A stretch of 64,000 nucleotides of DNA. It comes from CAZVRZ01 sp964629965 (lineage in GTDB: Bacteria; Chloroflexota; Anaerolineae; Anaerolineales; UBA4823). Within the stretch, counting starts at the first letter, position 1. The number at the start of each line of letters is the position of its first letter. The translations under genes and the position numbers were made by a program. Where the stretch lies: the NCBI GenBank assembly GCA_964629965.1, contig CAZVRZ010000002.1, positions 38,276-102,275 of the forward strand. The letters are read 5' to 3'. The notes under the pieces were generated by a model. That model had not been told where the DNA came from and made no database searches. It was given only the letters and a program-made list of their open reading frames with translations. Shown here piece by piece: positions 8,283-19,681 of this stretch.

Positions 8283-9421
8283 GTCAACGCAAATCTTCTC
8301 TTATGGCCTCTTGTTTCCTGCCGATTGTGGCCCTGCTCGTTCTAGGGGCCATTTACCTGGCAGTGAATATCATGACCGTCCCTGCCCAGGCAGAGAAACT
8401 CTTTGGCCCCGCACACGCAGGACTTGGCGGCTGGCAGCGCTATTGGCTCTCCGCCCAGCTGCTCTTAGACAAGAATGACCTGATCCAGGCGCTCAATCCC
8501 CTGGCCGAATCGCAGCAATTCCATATCGAGTTGGGAGAGTCCACCGCCGCCATCACCCGCCAGTTGGAAGCGAGCCGCCTGATCCCCAATGCCGGCGCTG
8601 TGCGGAATTACCTGGTTTACTCGGGCCTGGATACCGGGCTGCAAGCCGGGGATCACCTGTTGAGCGCCTCGATGACGCCTCTCGAAATTGCCCACACCCT
8701 GCAAAATGCCACGCCCGGCGAGGTGGCATTTGTCATCCTGGCAGGCTGGCGGGTAGATGAGATTGCCGCCATCCTGCCCACCTCGGGGCTAGAGATCAGC
8801 CCAAAGGCTTTCACATCTGCAGTGCTGGTGCACCCTTCGAATTTTCAGCTGGAGGGCGAATATCCTGCTCATGCCACCATGGAAGGGTTCCTTTTCCCCG
8901 ACACTTACCGCCTGCCGCGAGACCTGAGCGCCCCCGGATTGATCCAGGCCTTGTTGGAACGCTTTCAAAGCCAGGTAACCAACGATATCCGCCAGGGTTT
9001 TGAGAGCCAGGGATTGACCCTCTACCAGGCTTTGACCCTGGCCTCGATCATCGAGCGCGAGGCGGTCGTAGACGATGAAATGCCGCAAATCGCCTCCGTC
9101 TTCCTGAACCGTCTGGCTGCCGGTATGAAGCTCGACTCTGATCCCACCGTGCAGTATGCATTGGGTTATTCAGATGAGCTCAACACATGGTGGAAAAATC
9201 CGCTGCGCACAGCAGATTTGCAGGTGGAATCCCTTTACAACACCTACATCTATGCCGGACTGCCGCCGGGGCCTATCTCGAATCCGGGCATAGCAGCCTT
9301 GCAGGCCGTAGCTTTCCCTGCCCAAACGCCTTATTATTACTTCCGGGCACGCTGCGATAGCTCAGGGAAACACGAGTTTGCCGAAACCTTTGAAGAACAC
9401 CTCCAAAATGCCTGTCCGTAG
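8279..9421 (+). CDS. mltG: Endolytic murein transglycosylase MltG
   Basis: 380 residues with one N-terminal membrane anchor (about 10-32) and a YceG/MltG domain. The catalytic signature is present: LTLASIIEREAVVDDEM with the catalytic Glu near residue 259, then IASVFLNRLAAGMKLDSD, TVQYALGY and YAGLPPGPISNPG. The enzyme cuts nascent peptidoglycan glycan strands and sets their length. It starts on an ATGA overlap with ruvX, an arrangement seen in many Gram-positive-type genomes. Confidence 0.93.
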   Translation: MSQRKSSLMASCFLPIVALLVLGAIYLAVNIMTVPAQAEKLFGPAHAGLGGWQRYWLSAQLLLDKNDLIQALNPLAESQQFHIELGESTAAITRQLEASRLIPNAGAVRNYLVYSGLDTGLQAGDHLLSASMTPLEIAHTLQNATPGEVAFVILAGWRVDEIAAILPTSGLEISPKAFTSAVLVHPSNFQLEGEYPAHATMEGFLFPDTYRLPRDLSAPGLIQALLERFQSQVTNDIRQGFESQGLTLYQALTLASIIEREAVVDDEMPQIASVFLNRLAAGMKLDSDPTVQYALGYSDELNTWWKNPLRTADLQVESLYNTYIYAGLPPGPISNPGIAALQAVAFPAQTPYYYFRARCDSSGKHEFAETFEEHLQNACP

Positions 9422-10016
9422 GCCCGAGCCGGTCTCATCTCCCTTGCTGATCCTGGTCAAGCACTGCCCGCCGGACATTTCACCGGCCATACCGGCGTGT
9501 GAATGGCTGCTCTCCGAGGAAGGCCGCTCGCGCTGCCGGCTGCTGGCCGATAGGCTGCGGGCGTACGCGCCGGCATATTTTCTCTCGAGCCGTGAGCCAA
9601 AAGCCATCCAGACCGCCCAGATCACCGCCAGGCTGCTTGGCCTGGAACATCGCACCTGCCCCGGCCTGCACGAGCACCAGCGCGCTTCCGTTCCCTTGGT
9701 CACCCAGGCAGAGTTTCAGGCCAGGGTGGCTGCTTTTTTTGCTCAACCGGGCCGGCAGGTGTATGGCGACGAAAGCGCGGACACGGCCTTCGAGCGCTTC
9801 TCTGCAGCGCTCGACCAGGCCATCCAAACACCCGGCCTGCCCGGCGGCAACCTGGCAGTGGTAACCCACGGAACGGTGCTTTCCCTGTGGTTATCCCGGC
9901 GCTGTGCGCTGCCTGCCTACCCGCTATGGCAAAGCCTGGGTCTGCCGGCGTTTGCCGTAGTCACCCTGCCCGATTTCAAGCTTCTTGATCTGGTACAATC
10001 GGTACTTCAGTCTTAA
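9408..10016 (+). CDS. Histidine phosphatase superfamily protein (atypical motif)
   Basis: 202 residues if started at the ATG at 9408; an upstream in-frame ATG at 9378 overlaps mltG further and adds ten poorly conserved residues. The phosphatase signature RHG appears as K-H-C (LILVKHCPPDI), keeping the nucleophilic His. LSSREPKAIQTAQ replaces the usual S..RA..TA, and VVTHGTVLSLWL carries the second His. The superfamily includes phosphoglycerate mutases and broad phosphatases; the substrate here is unknown. It overlaps mltG by 14 bases, so it is translated from the same mRNA. Confidence 0.75.
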   Translation: MPVRRPEPVSSPLLILVKHCPPDISPAIPACEWLLSEEGRSRCRLLADRLRAYAPAYFLSSREPKAIQTAQITARLLGLEHRTCPGLHEHQRASVPLVTQAEFQARVAAFFAQPGRQVYGDESADTAFERFSAALDQAIQTPGLPGGNLAVVTHGTVLSLWLSRRCALPAYPLWQSLGLPAFAVVTLPDFKLLDLVQSVLQS

Positions 10017-10044
10017 GCATCCCACGGATCCAAAGGAAACCATC

Positions 10045-10854
10045 ATGGAATTTGCCATCAACTTTTCATACCAGGCGCTGGAGCTTTTCAAGAAGAACAG
10101 CATTCCTCTGGACCGCTTCAAATGCCCCGATTGGCCCCACCTGATCAAAAAAGCTGCTCGCTATCGTCCCGTGGCAGTTCACTTCACATTGAATGCCGGG
10201 AACGGAAAGCTGGCAGAGACCGATTGGGAGCTGGTGCAAAACTGGCTGGATCATACTGGCACGCCCTACGTGAACATCCATATTGCACCCACCAGCAAGC
10301 ATTACCCCGAGATCAACCTGGAACACCCAGATAAAGATCAGGAAACCCTGCTCATCGACAATCTGCTCAAAGATATCCACGCCGTGGTAGAGCGCTTCGG
10401 AGCCGAGCGGGTGATCGCTGAAAACACCCCCTATCACGCCGACCGGGGGCATGTGATCCGCACCGGAGCAGAGGTCGCAGTGATCAGCAGGCTTGTGAAT
10501 GAAACCGGCTGCGGCCTGCTGCTCGATCTAAGCCATGCGCGCATTGCCGCCCATTATCTCGGCGTTGACGAACACGATTACCTGTGCGGTTTGCCGGTGG
10601 ATCGCATCCGCGAGCTGCACTTTACCGGTCTGCACCAGCTCAACGGCCGCCTGCAGGATCACCTGGAGGCGCTGCCGGATGATTGGGTGGAATTGGGCTG
10701 GGCGCTGGAACGCATCAAACAGGGCGATTGGAACCGGCCCTGGCTGTTAGCCTTCGAATACGGCGGGGTTGGCGAAAAGTTCGCCTGGCGCAGTGAAAGC
10801 AGCGTGATCGGCGAACAGGCGCCGCGCCTGTACCGGATGCTACAGGGCGTATAG
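10045..10854 (+). CDS. DUF692 / MNIO-like TIM-barrel protein
   Basis: 269 residues from the ATG at 10045, behind CAAAGGAAA. The fold is a TIM barrel with metal-ligand-like motifs: VAVHFTLNAGN, YVNIHIAP, VIAENTPYHAD, GCGLLLDLSHARIAA and IRELHFTGLHQL. These match the DUF692 family, now known as multinuclear non-heme iron dependent oxidative enzymes (MNIO), and more loosely xylose-isomerase-like barrels. Known MNIO members modify Cys or Asp residues in ribosomal peptides. No precursor peptide or partner (RiPP recognition protein) is visible nearby, so the substrate is unknown. It converges on the SH3 lipoprotein gene with a two-base gap. Confidence 0.72.
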   Translation: MEFAINFSYQALELFKKNSIPLDRFKCPDWPHLIKKAARYRPVAVHFTLNAGNGKLAETDWELVQNWLDHTGTPYVNIHIAPTSKHYPEINLEHPDKDQETLLIDNLLKDIHAVVERFGAERVIAENTPYHADRGHVIRTGAEVAVISRLVNETGCGLLLDLSHARIAAHYLGVDEHDYLCGLPVDRIRELHFTGLHQLNGRLQDHLEALPDDWVELGWALERIKQGDWNRPWLLAFEYGGVGEKFAWRSESSVIGEQAPRLYRMLQGV

Positions 10855-10856
10855 CT

Positions 10857-11843
10857 TCAGGGGCTCCAACTGTACTGCACCAACACAGCCAGGTAAGGCT
10901 GCCCGGCCACGTAATCGATGCCTACCGCCCAGGTGCGCCAATTCATCTCCTCGTCGGGCGGCGCCAGGCGATATAGGGCAACGTAGTTCAGGTTGGCATA
11001 GTCGGCCGGCCAACGAAGCTCTGCGCTGCTAGCACCCACCGCCACTCCCTGATCCAATAGATTGCAGTGCCGAGAATGGCCCTGCGAAAAAACATCATCC
11101 AGGCCAGGCAAGACCTGCTCGCTGAAAGGCCCCACAATGGGCAAGCCACTGCCGCCGCCGATGCCCCACTCGTAATCGTTCGTGCTGATGAACAGGCTGC
11201 GTGCCAGGTCGGGGGTAAAGGTCACCGTCGGATTCCACCAGTCATACTGGATGGTCAGGCCATGCGCCGGGTTCACCAAGCGCGCCAGGGCTTCTCCATC
11301 GCGCCCTTTGATCGCTGCCGCCAGCCGGTCCAGCAGCTCGCCAATCCGGGCGTCCTCGCAAAAAGCCTGCGACTGCACCTGCTCCACCAGAAAAGAAGTA
11401 CTGACCCAGCCCGTGCTGCCGTCCGGCAGCGTGATCTCCTGCCAGAACATCCCATCGGCCTCCTCGCGCCCGCCGGCCGGTTCCAGATCCCGATCAACAT
11501 AACTCAGCGAAGTGAGAATATCATAGCCTACGCCGGGGCCGGTGCGCACGTTCAAGATGTCGCCTTCGCCCAGGAAAAACACCGCGTACCGGCGCGGCGG
11601 CTGGGTTGGCAGCGGGGTTGTTCCGGGCGCAGGCGTATCGCCCGGCTGCGCCGTGACTGCCGTTCCTGCCGGTCGCAGGGGGACGACCACCGTTTGCCCA
11701 AGCGACTGTCCTGCCGTTTGCGTGGCAGCCCCGATGAGCACAGACGGAGTAAGGGGCGGCGTTTCTCCTTCCAGGGAGCGCTTGCAAGCCAGTGTTGTCA
11801 GTAATAACAGGACGAACAGGGTGAGCAGGGCATATCGTTTCAT
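10857..11843 (-). CDS. SH3-domain lipoprotein
   Basis: 328 residues. The N-terminus is a lipoprotein signal (LLLTTLAC, lipidated Cys about residue 20), followed by a Pro/Thr-rich linker to about residue 88. A bacterial SH3 domain follows (LNVRTGPGVGYDILTSL ... GTGWV-type end STGWVSTSFL, about 95-150). The C-terminal 170 residues resemble a secreted ligand-binding domain with two cysteines, of unknown type. Such proteins bind cell wall or peptides outside the membrane. Its ATG overlaps the stop of the upstream regulator by four bases, so it is the last gene of the folC-lon operon. Confidence 0.8.
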   Translation of the reverse strand: MKRYALLTLFVLLLLTTLACKRSLEGETPPLTPSVLIGAATQTAGQSLGQTVVVPLRPAGTAVTAQPGDTPAPGTTPLPTQPPRRYAVFFLGEGDILNVRTGPGVGYDILTSLSYVDRDLEPAGGREEADGMFWQEITLPDGSTGWVSTSFLVEQVQSQAFCEDARIGELLDRLAAAIKGRDGEALARLVNPAHGLTIQYDWWNPTVTFTPDLARSLFISTNDYEWGIGGGSGLPIVGPFSEQVLPGLDDVFSQGHSRHCNLLDQGVAVGASSAELRWPADYANLNYVALYRLAPPDEEMNWRTWAVGIDYVAGQPYLAVLVQYSWSP

Positions 11844-13294
11844 GGTTTCTCTCGCTTGGACAGCTTTTTCAAAACATAATAGGTGGCGCGCTTATCTCCA
11901 ATTTTCAACAACAGCCCGCGCGATACCATCTCTGCCAGGTCGCGCCGCAAGGTTTCGGCATGCACGTCCGGGCATAGTTCCTGGTATTCGCGGCTGGTCA
12001 CTTTCCGGTTGCGCGCCAGGAAATTAAGTACGATTTGCTGGCGCGTATTGAGGTCCAGGTGTTGATAGGCAGCCAGTTGTTCCGCCATCTCGGCAGAGGC
12101 CGCACCGGGCAGATCGTTATATAGGGTCACCCGGAAAGAACCTGCCACTTCCTCAAAACGCGGCGGGCGCAGGTTTTGTTCTCGCAGAACCACCATCACC
12201 CGATCCAGGCCATACCCCAGGCGCTCGACGAAGCCCAGGTCTGAAAGCACCTGCGTGATTACCGGGTTGCGCGAAAAGCGCGCCTCCAACAAGTTATCCA
12301 GCGTCACCGGCCCAGGCAAGCCGCCGGGAGAGCGCACCTCAAGATGGTCGGAAAACAAATGCAAATGGATGGTATCTCCCTGCAAGTTGTAATCGCGATG
12401 TGCGACCGCATTCACCAACAGCTCGCGCACCGCTTCGAAGGGATACTCCAGGGTTTCCTGGTGCGCCAGTCCAACGATGCGCACCACGCTGCGCAGGCTG
12501 AGCCACAGAAAAGCTTCGGCCTGGCGTAATTGTTCGGGCAGAGAGCCGTTCAATTCTTTCTTGACATAGTGAAGGCCACCTTCACCATGGGCATCGCTCG
12601 CTTCTTGATCGGTAAAGCTGGCGCCCGAGAAACGCGCTGCCAGGATGGAGGCGCTCGGCAGCCAGCGCTGTGGATAACGGCCAAACAACAGCAGGCCGGC
12701 ATATGTGGGCCGCAATTGCCCTTCCACACGCTGCACACAACCGCGCTGCAGCAGCACATCTTCCAGCTTCTTTTCGCCCGAAAAGTCAAAAGCCTGGGCG
12801 TACGCTGCCGCCTGGTCGATATCCAAATCTTCCCAAGCAGCCTCCGGCGGGAGGCGTGATTCGAACTGCACCACGCCGCGCTCGATCAATAACCGCCGCA
12901 GCAGGCGCGCCGAAAGCAGGTTGGTCTGGGCGCCTTCCCGGATCCAATAACGCCCATCCAGGTTATACACATAGGGCAAGCCAGCCGGCACCTGGGTGAC
13001 CAGCACTTGCATCTGTTGGATGTCAGCAAAACGCGGGGCGGGCAGCACCAGCGGCGGGTCCAGCAGCAGCGCCGCCTGGAACACACGGTCCAGCGCACCA
13101 GCCGGATCCGAAATGCCGTGGACTTTCTCGCTGCGCGGCGCAACGCCCAGCAGCACCGTTCCCCCGCCGGCATTCGCCATGCCTGCCAGCGTGACTGCCA
13201 GCCTGGAGGCCGGTACATCTTCCGGGAACCAGTGCAGTCCCTGTCCCATTCCCTGGGACAACATGGCGGACGCGTCCAGCACAGCGGCGGTCAC
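11840..13294 (-). CDS. AlbA_2 / HATPase_c_4 domain regulator (COG2865 type)
   Basis: 484 residues from a GTG at 13294 with GGAAGGA five bases upstream. The N-terminal third is an AlbA_2 (Schlafen-like) domain (GMANAGGGTVLLGVAP). The middle holds an HATPase_c_4 ATP-binding domain (EAVRELLVNAVAHRDYNL; LGYGLDRV). The last 80 residues are a winged helix (FLARNRKVTSREYQELC ... LRRDLAEMVSRGLL). This is the architecture of COG2865 putative transcriptional regulators, sometimes labelled RecG-like. Its regulon is unknown. It lies between lon and the lipoprotein in one operon. Confidence 0.82.
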   Translation of the reverse strand: MTAAVLDASAMLSQGMGQGLHWFPEDVPASRLAVTLAGMANAGGGTVLLGVAPRSEKVHGISDPAGALDRVFQAALLLDPPLVLPAPRFADIQQMQVLVTQVPAGLPYVYNLDGRYWIREGAQTNLLSARLLRRLLIERGVVQFESRLPPEAAWEDLDIDQAAAYAQAFDFSGEKKLEDVLLQRGCVQRVEGQLRPTYAGLLLFGRYPQRWLPSASILAARFSGASFTDQEASDAHGEGGLHYVKKELNGSLPEQLRQAEAFLWLSLRSVVRIVGLAHQETLEYPFEAVRELLVNAVAHRDYNLQGDTIHLHLFSDHLEVRSPGGLPGPVTLDNLLEARFSRNPVITQVLSDLGFVERLGYGLDRVMVVLREQNLRPPRFEEVAGSFRVTLYNDLPGAASAEMAEQLAAYQHLDLNTRQQIVLNFLARNRKVTSREYQELCPDVHAETLRRDLAEMVSRGLLLKIGDKRATYYVLKKLSKREKP

Positions 13295-13317
13295 GGTATC
13301 CTTCCCTTTTATAAGAC

Positions 13318-15836
<2,519 letters not shown>

Positions 15837-15840
<4 letters not shown>

Positions 15841-17189
15841 ACCTGCTCCAATATTTTCTGCCATTCTATGCGCACCGCAGCAGCGATAAAGATGCTGCCG
15901 GCTGCCAGGATCACCTGCTCCGACCCCGCCAGGCGCAGCGCCTCCACCAGCGCATCGGCCACCTCTGGGATCACGAGGGTTGGCTTGCCATGCTGCTGCG
16001 CCATCTGCGCCAGCCACTGCGGGTCGGCAGCGCGCGGGTGGAAAGATTTCACCGCGATCACCTGCTCCACCCGCGGCGCAAGCTCGGCAAGCATACCATG
16101 AATATCCTTATCTTCCGAAGCGCCAAAGATCCATATGACCGGTCGCCCGGGGAAATAATCGTCCAGGGCCTGGCGCAGCCGCAGGGCAGAGTCGCGGTTG
16201 TGGGCCGAATCCACCACCAGCGGCGGATCCCGGCGCAGCAGCTCGAAACGCCCCGGCCAGCTCGCCCGGCTGAACCCCTGCGCAATCTGCGCCGGCAAGA
16301 TCGCCAACCCGGCCGCGTTGGCCGCCTGCAAGGCCGTGTAGGCCACGGCCGCATTCTCCACCTGGTGTAATCCGAGCAGCGGGATCTGCAAGCAGACCGG
16401 CTGCCTGGCATGGCCATCGTCTCCCTGGTCGTTCTCCCACACCTGCAAGGTCTGCCCCGCCAGGTCGTAGGACAGCGGGGCAAACAGGACATCGCGCCCC
16501 ACCGCGTGCAGGCGGCAGCCGCGTTCCTGCGCAATGCGCTCCACCACCCGGCGGGCCTCCTCCTTCTGCGGCGCCAGAACCACCGGCCTGCCCGCTTTGA
16601 TGATGCCGGCCTTCTCTCCAGCAATCTCTGCCAACGTCTCGCCCAATAACTGGGTGTGATCGATCGATAACGAAGTGATCACCGAGACCAACGGGCTGCA
16701 GATGTTGGTGGCATCCAGCCGCCCGCCCAAGCCCACCTCGATGACTGCGGCATTCACCCCCTGGCGGGCAAAGTAATAGAAAGCCAGGGCAGTGGTGATT
16801 TCAAAGGTGGTCAGCCGCTCGACGGCCTCGATATGCGGGCGCAATTCCGCCACGGCCTGCACCAGGTCTGCGTGCGAGATGTTCTGCCCGTCCACCTGGA
16901 TGCGCTCGGCGTAATCATCCAGGTGCGGCGAAGTATACAGCCCCACCCGGTAACCGGCCGCCTGCAAGGCCGCCGCGCACAACGTTGAGACCGAACCCTT
17001 GCCCTTCGTCCCCGCCACGTGGATGATCGGGTACTGCGCCTGCGGATCGCCCAGCCGCGCCGCCAGGCGGAACATGCGTCCCAGGTCAAATTGATCCGGG
17101 GCATAGCGAAAATTGCGCTGCATGCTGAAATCGACGAAACCGTACAGGTACTTCAACACGCTTTGATATTCGGATTCGATGTCGCTCAT
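15837..17189 (-). CDS. folC: Bifunctional folylpolyglutamate / dihydrofolate synthase
   Basis: 450 residues from the ATG at 17189; the frame is open 75 bases further, but residues before MSDIESEY look unconserved. The Mur-ligase-like ATP-binding P-loop is HVAGTKGKGSVSTLCA, the family signature GLYTSPHLDDYAERI follows, and AVIEVGLGGRLDATN is the second FolC signature. The C-terminal domain contains LVVDSAHNRDSALRL. It adds glutamates to folates. folK lies 36 kb away in the same window. First gene of the folC-lon-regulator-lipoprotein operon. Confidence 0.94.
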
Positions 17190-17306
17190 TGTGCCAGGAT
17201 TGTAACCCGTTGAGGGGATGGATGCAAGGGAAGATTGCAGTTTTGGCGGCGAGAAAACAATCAATACCCGGGAGGGTTCGTGTATTTCATGGTCAATATC
17301 TCCTCA

Positions 17307-17322
17307 TGATACAATTGCGCCA
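17307..17322 (+). promoter_or_regulatory. Extended -10 promoter predicted to give a leaderless mRNA
   Basis: TGA-TACAAT (17307-17315) is an extended -10 element. Six bases separate it from the ATG at 17322, so the predicted +1 is the A of the start codon. No Shine-Dalgarno sequence precedes the ATG. Confidence 0.55.
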
Positions 17323-17999
17323 TGTCGAAACGCCTGTATAAAATCATCCAACGCCTGGTACAGATCACCGCCGCCTGCGGCGCGCTCTTGCTGCTGCCGC
17401 GCCTGATCACCGGGCTGTACGCGGCCGTACACACCGTCCCGCTCCCAGAGGCGCCCGGGCCGCGCGTGGCCATCGTCTTCGGCGCCGGGCTGTGGCGCGA
17501 CGGCTCGCCCACGCCCGTGCTGCGCGACCGGGTGGCAACCGCCGCCGAACTGTATTTCGCCGGCAAGGCCGCCGCGCTCTTGATGAGCGGCGACAATAGC
17601 GTGGTGGAATATAACGAGCCCGCCGCTATGCGCGCCTACGCCCTGCAGTTGGGCGTGCCCGACGAAGCGATCGTGCTGGATTACGCCGGGCGCCGCACCT
17701 ACGACACCTGCTACCGGGCGCAGCACATCTTCGGTGTGCAGCAGGCCATCCTGGTCACGCAGCAATTTCACCTGCCGCGCGCCCTGTACATCTGCCGCGT
17801 CCTGGGTTTGGAGGCGGTAGGCGTGGCCGCCGACCGGCGCGTTTACCGCAAGCTGTCGCTGTTCTATTGGAACCTGCGCGAGCTGCCCGCGACACTGACC
17901 GCTTTCTGGGAAGTGCACATCTCACACCCCCTGCCCATCCTGGGAAAGCCCGAGCCGATCGTCCTGCCTTCCCAATCTCAACACCTGCCTGGAGGATAA
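17322..17999 (+). CDS. SanA/YdcF (DUF218, ElyC-type) membrane-anchored protein
   Basis: 225 residues with one N-terminal membrane helix (about 13-35) and a DUF218 domain: VAIVFGAGLWRDGSPTPVL, LLMSGDNSVVEYNEPAAM, VLDYAGRRTYDTCYRA and AILVTQQFHLPRALYICR. This is the SanA subgroup, linked in E. coli to envelope barrier function and vancomycin tolerance; the chemical activity is not established. The gene is followed directly, one base after the stop, by an HD-domain gene. The start has a -10 element six bases upstream and no ribosome binding site. Confidence 0.85.
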   Translation: MSKRLYKIIQRLVQITAACGALLLLPRLITGLYAAVHTVPLPEAPGPRVAIVFGAGLWRDGSPTPVLRDRVATAAELYFAGKAAALLMSGDNSVVEYNEPAAMRAYALQLGVPDEAIVLDYAGRRTYDTCYRAQHIFGVQQAILVTQQFHLPRALYICRVLGLEAVGVAADRRVYRKLSLFYWNLRELPATLTAFWEVHISHPLPILGKPEPIVLPSQSQHLPGG

Positions 18000-18000
18000 A

Positions 18001-18555
18001 ATGGATCGAAAACAAGCCCTGAACATTGTGCGGGAATACGTCAAGAACGAACACCTGGTGCGCCACATGCTGGCAGTGGAAGCCGCCATGCGCTTCTACG
18101 CCGAGAAGTATGGCGAAGACGCCGATCTGTGGGGCGCGGTGGGCCTGCTGCACGACTTCGATTGGGAGATCCATCCCACCCTGGAGCAACACCCCCAGGC
18201 CGGTGCGCCGATCCTGCGCCAACTGGGCGTAGAGGAAGAGATCGTGCGCGCCGTGCTCAGCCACGCCGACCACACCGGCATTCCGCGCCACAGCCGCATG
18301 GAAAAAGCGCTCTACGCCTGCGATGAGATCACCGGCCTGGTCACGGCGGTCGCCCTGGTGCGACCCTCCCGCTCGCTGTCTGACCTGGAAGCCTCCTCGG
18401 TGAAAAAGAAGTGGAAAGACCGCTCTTTCGCTGCGGGCGCCAACCGGGAAGAGATCGCCCAGGCGGCGCAAGAATTTGGGCTGGAGCTGTGGGAGCACGT
18501 GGGCAACGTCATCCAGGCCATGCGCCGCATTGCGCCCGAGCTGGGATTGGCTTGA
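18001..18555 (+). CDS. HD-domain protein (HDIG type)
   Basis: 184 residues. The HD metal-binding pattern is clear: H in VRHMLAVEAAM, the HD pair in GLLHDFDWEIHP, and later histidines in AVLSHADHTG. This matches small HDIG hydrolases, often annotated as putative phosphohydrolases acting on nucleotides. The substrate is unknown. GAGGATAAA just before the ATG supplies ribosome binding. Its stop codon lies inside the -35 hexamer of the next promoter. Confidence 0.85.
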   Translation: MDRKQALNIVREYVKNEHLVRHMLAVEAAMRFYAEKYGEDADLWGAVGLLHDFDWEIHPTLEQHPQAGAPILRQLGVEEEIVRAVLSHADHTGIPRHSRMEKALYACDEITGLVTAVALVRPSRSLSDLEASSVKKKWKDRSFAAGANREEIAQAAQEFGLELWEHVGNVIQAMRRIAPELGLA

Positions 18556-18580
18556 CAAAAGCGCCCGCCCTCAGTACAAT
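18552..18580 (+). promoter_or_regulatory. Consensus promoter of the recombinase-like gene
   Basis: TTGACA (18552-18557), a 17-base spacer and TACAAT (18575-18580) form a near-perfect sigma-70-type promoter with +1 near 18587. The -35 includes the TGA stop of the HD gene. The leader of about 42 bases contains AGAGG before the ATG at 18629. Confidence 0.8.
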
Positions 18581-18628
18581 TCAACTATACGAAAAACCTA
18601 TACGCAAATTCAACCAGAGGTAAACCTT

Positions 18629-19570
18629 ATGTCACCGGATAAAGATCCGCTTCCCGCCTCGGCCCACATCACCGCCCAGACCACCCTCGTCCCGGCCATC
18701 CAGGCCTGGCAGTTCTTCCTGGACGACCAGGGCAGTTCACCGCACACCGTCAAGGCTTTCCTGGCCGATATGCGCCTGATGGCCTCTTACCTGTCGCCCG
18801 ACCGCACTATCGGCAGCGTGACCACCAACGATATCAACAACTTTCTCAATTGGATGCAGACCGACCGGGGCGTGCCCTGCAGCCCCAAGACGCTCTCCCG
18901 GCGCATCACCTCGATCAAAGCCTTTTTTCGCTGGCTGGTGCAGTTCGGCGCCATCCTGATCGACCCTGCCGAGCGCGTCCTGCAGAAATCCGTCATCAGC
19001 CCGCTGCCGGTCGTTCTGACGGATGCCGAAGTGGGAGCGGTGCTGGCTGCCGCCCAAAAGCACCGCACGGCTGCCAAGCCAGACGCCCGCCCTTACGCGC
19101 TGGTGGCACTGCTGCTGCACACCGGCATCAAAAAGACCGAAACCCTGTCGCTCAGCGACAACCACATCGACCGGGAAGCGCCTGGCGGGCCGATCTTGTT
19201 CGTGCGCTACGCCAACCCGCAGCACCGCTACAAAGAGCGCAAGATCGCCCTGCCCGCATCCTGGCTGCAGGCCTACGATGAATACCGGGCGCAGTACCCG
19301 CAGGAAGACCGCATTTTCCCCTGGTCGCAGCGCCGCCTGGAATACCTGCTCGAAGACCTGGGCGAAGAGGCCGGCCTGGCCAAGCACCTGTCTTTCGATA
19401 TGTGCCGCTGGACTTGCGCGCTGCTGGATTTCAACGCCGGCATGGACCGCAACAAGATCCGCCAGAAGCTGGGCGTCTCCAAGATCCAATGGCGCGAAAC
19501 ATCCATGAAGCTGCGCAAGCTGGCCCCGCCGGAAGCAGAGGCTGGCGCAGAGGTTGAAACGGCCCAATAG
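18629..19570 (+). CDS. Tyrosine-recombinase homologue lacking catalytic residues
   Basis: 313 residues. The N-terminal SAM-like core-binding domain (about 20-105) is typical of XerC/D (FLDDQGSSPHTVKAFLADM; SRRITSIKAFFRWLV). The C-terminal domain follows the catalytic fold but with substitutions when aligned by eye to XerD: TGLR becomes TGIK, the HxLRH box becomes D-M-C-R-W, the LGH box becomes LGV, and the nucleophilic Tyr position is Ser (LGVSKIQWRETS). Only the second Arg and the beta-hairpin Lys remain. It should bind DNA but not cut it. It has its own strong promoter. Loss of activity is inferred from this hand alignment. Confidence 0.8.
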   Translation: MSPDKDPLPASAHITAQTTLVPAIQAWQFFLDDQGSSPHTVKAFLADMRLMASYLSPDRTIGSVTTNDINNFLNWMQTDRGVPCSPKTLSRRITSIKAFFRWLVQFGAILIDPAERVLQKSVISPLPVVLTDAEVGAVLAAAQKHRTAAKPDARPYALVALLLHTGIKKTETLSLSDNHIDREAPGGPILFVRYANPQHRYKERKIALPASWLQAYDEYRAQYPQEDRIFPWSQRRLEYLLEDLGEEAGLAKHLSFDMCRWTCALLDFNAGMDRNKIRQKLGVSKIQWRETSMKLRKLAPPEAEAGAEVETAQ

Positions 19571-19597
19571 CAAACCACGGGCACGCTGTTAAAAACA

Positions 19598-19663
19598 TGT
19601 GTCGGCGGCAGAAATACAAGGAGCAGCGCCGAGTATGACCGGGTTGATGTTACGAAGATATAG
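19598..19663 (+). pseudogene. Remnant of a HigB-type toxin C-terminus
   Basis: In the gap before the antitoxin gene, the frame ending at the TAG at 19661 reads C-V-G-G-R-N-T-R-S-S then AEYDRVDVTKI. The last part matches the usual end of HigB toxins (HAEYD..DV..I). There is no in-frame start and no toxin body upstream, because the recombinase-like gene ends at 19570. I read it as the stump of a deleted higB. Confidence 0.5.
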
Positions 19664-19681
19664 CTAGAAAGGCAAATGAGA

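Noticed and set aside
10045..10854. RiPP gene cluster around the MNIO-like gene
   Set aside because: No short Cys-rich ORF, transporter or partner protein next to it; left as a solitary enzyme.
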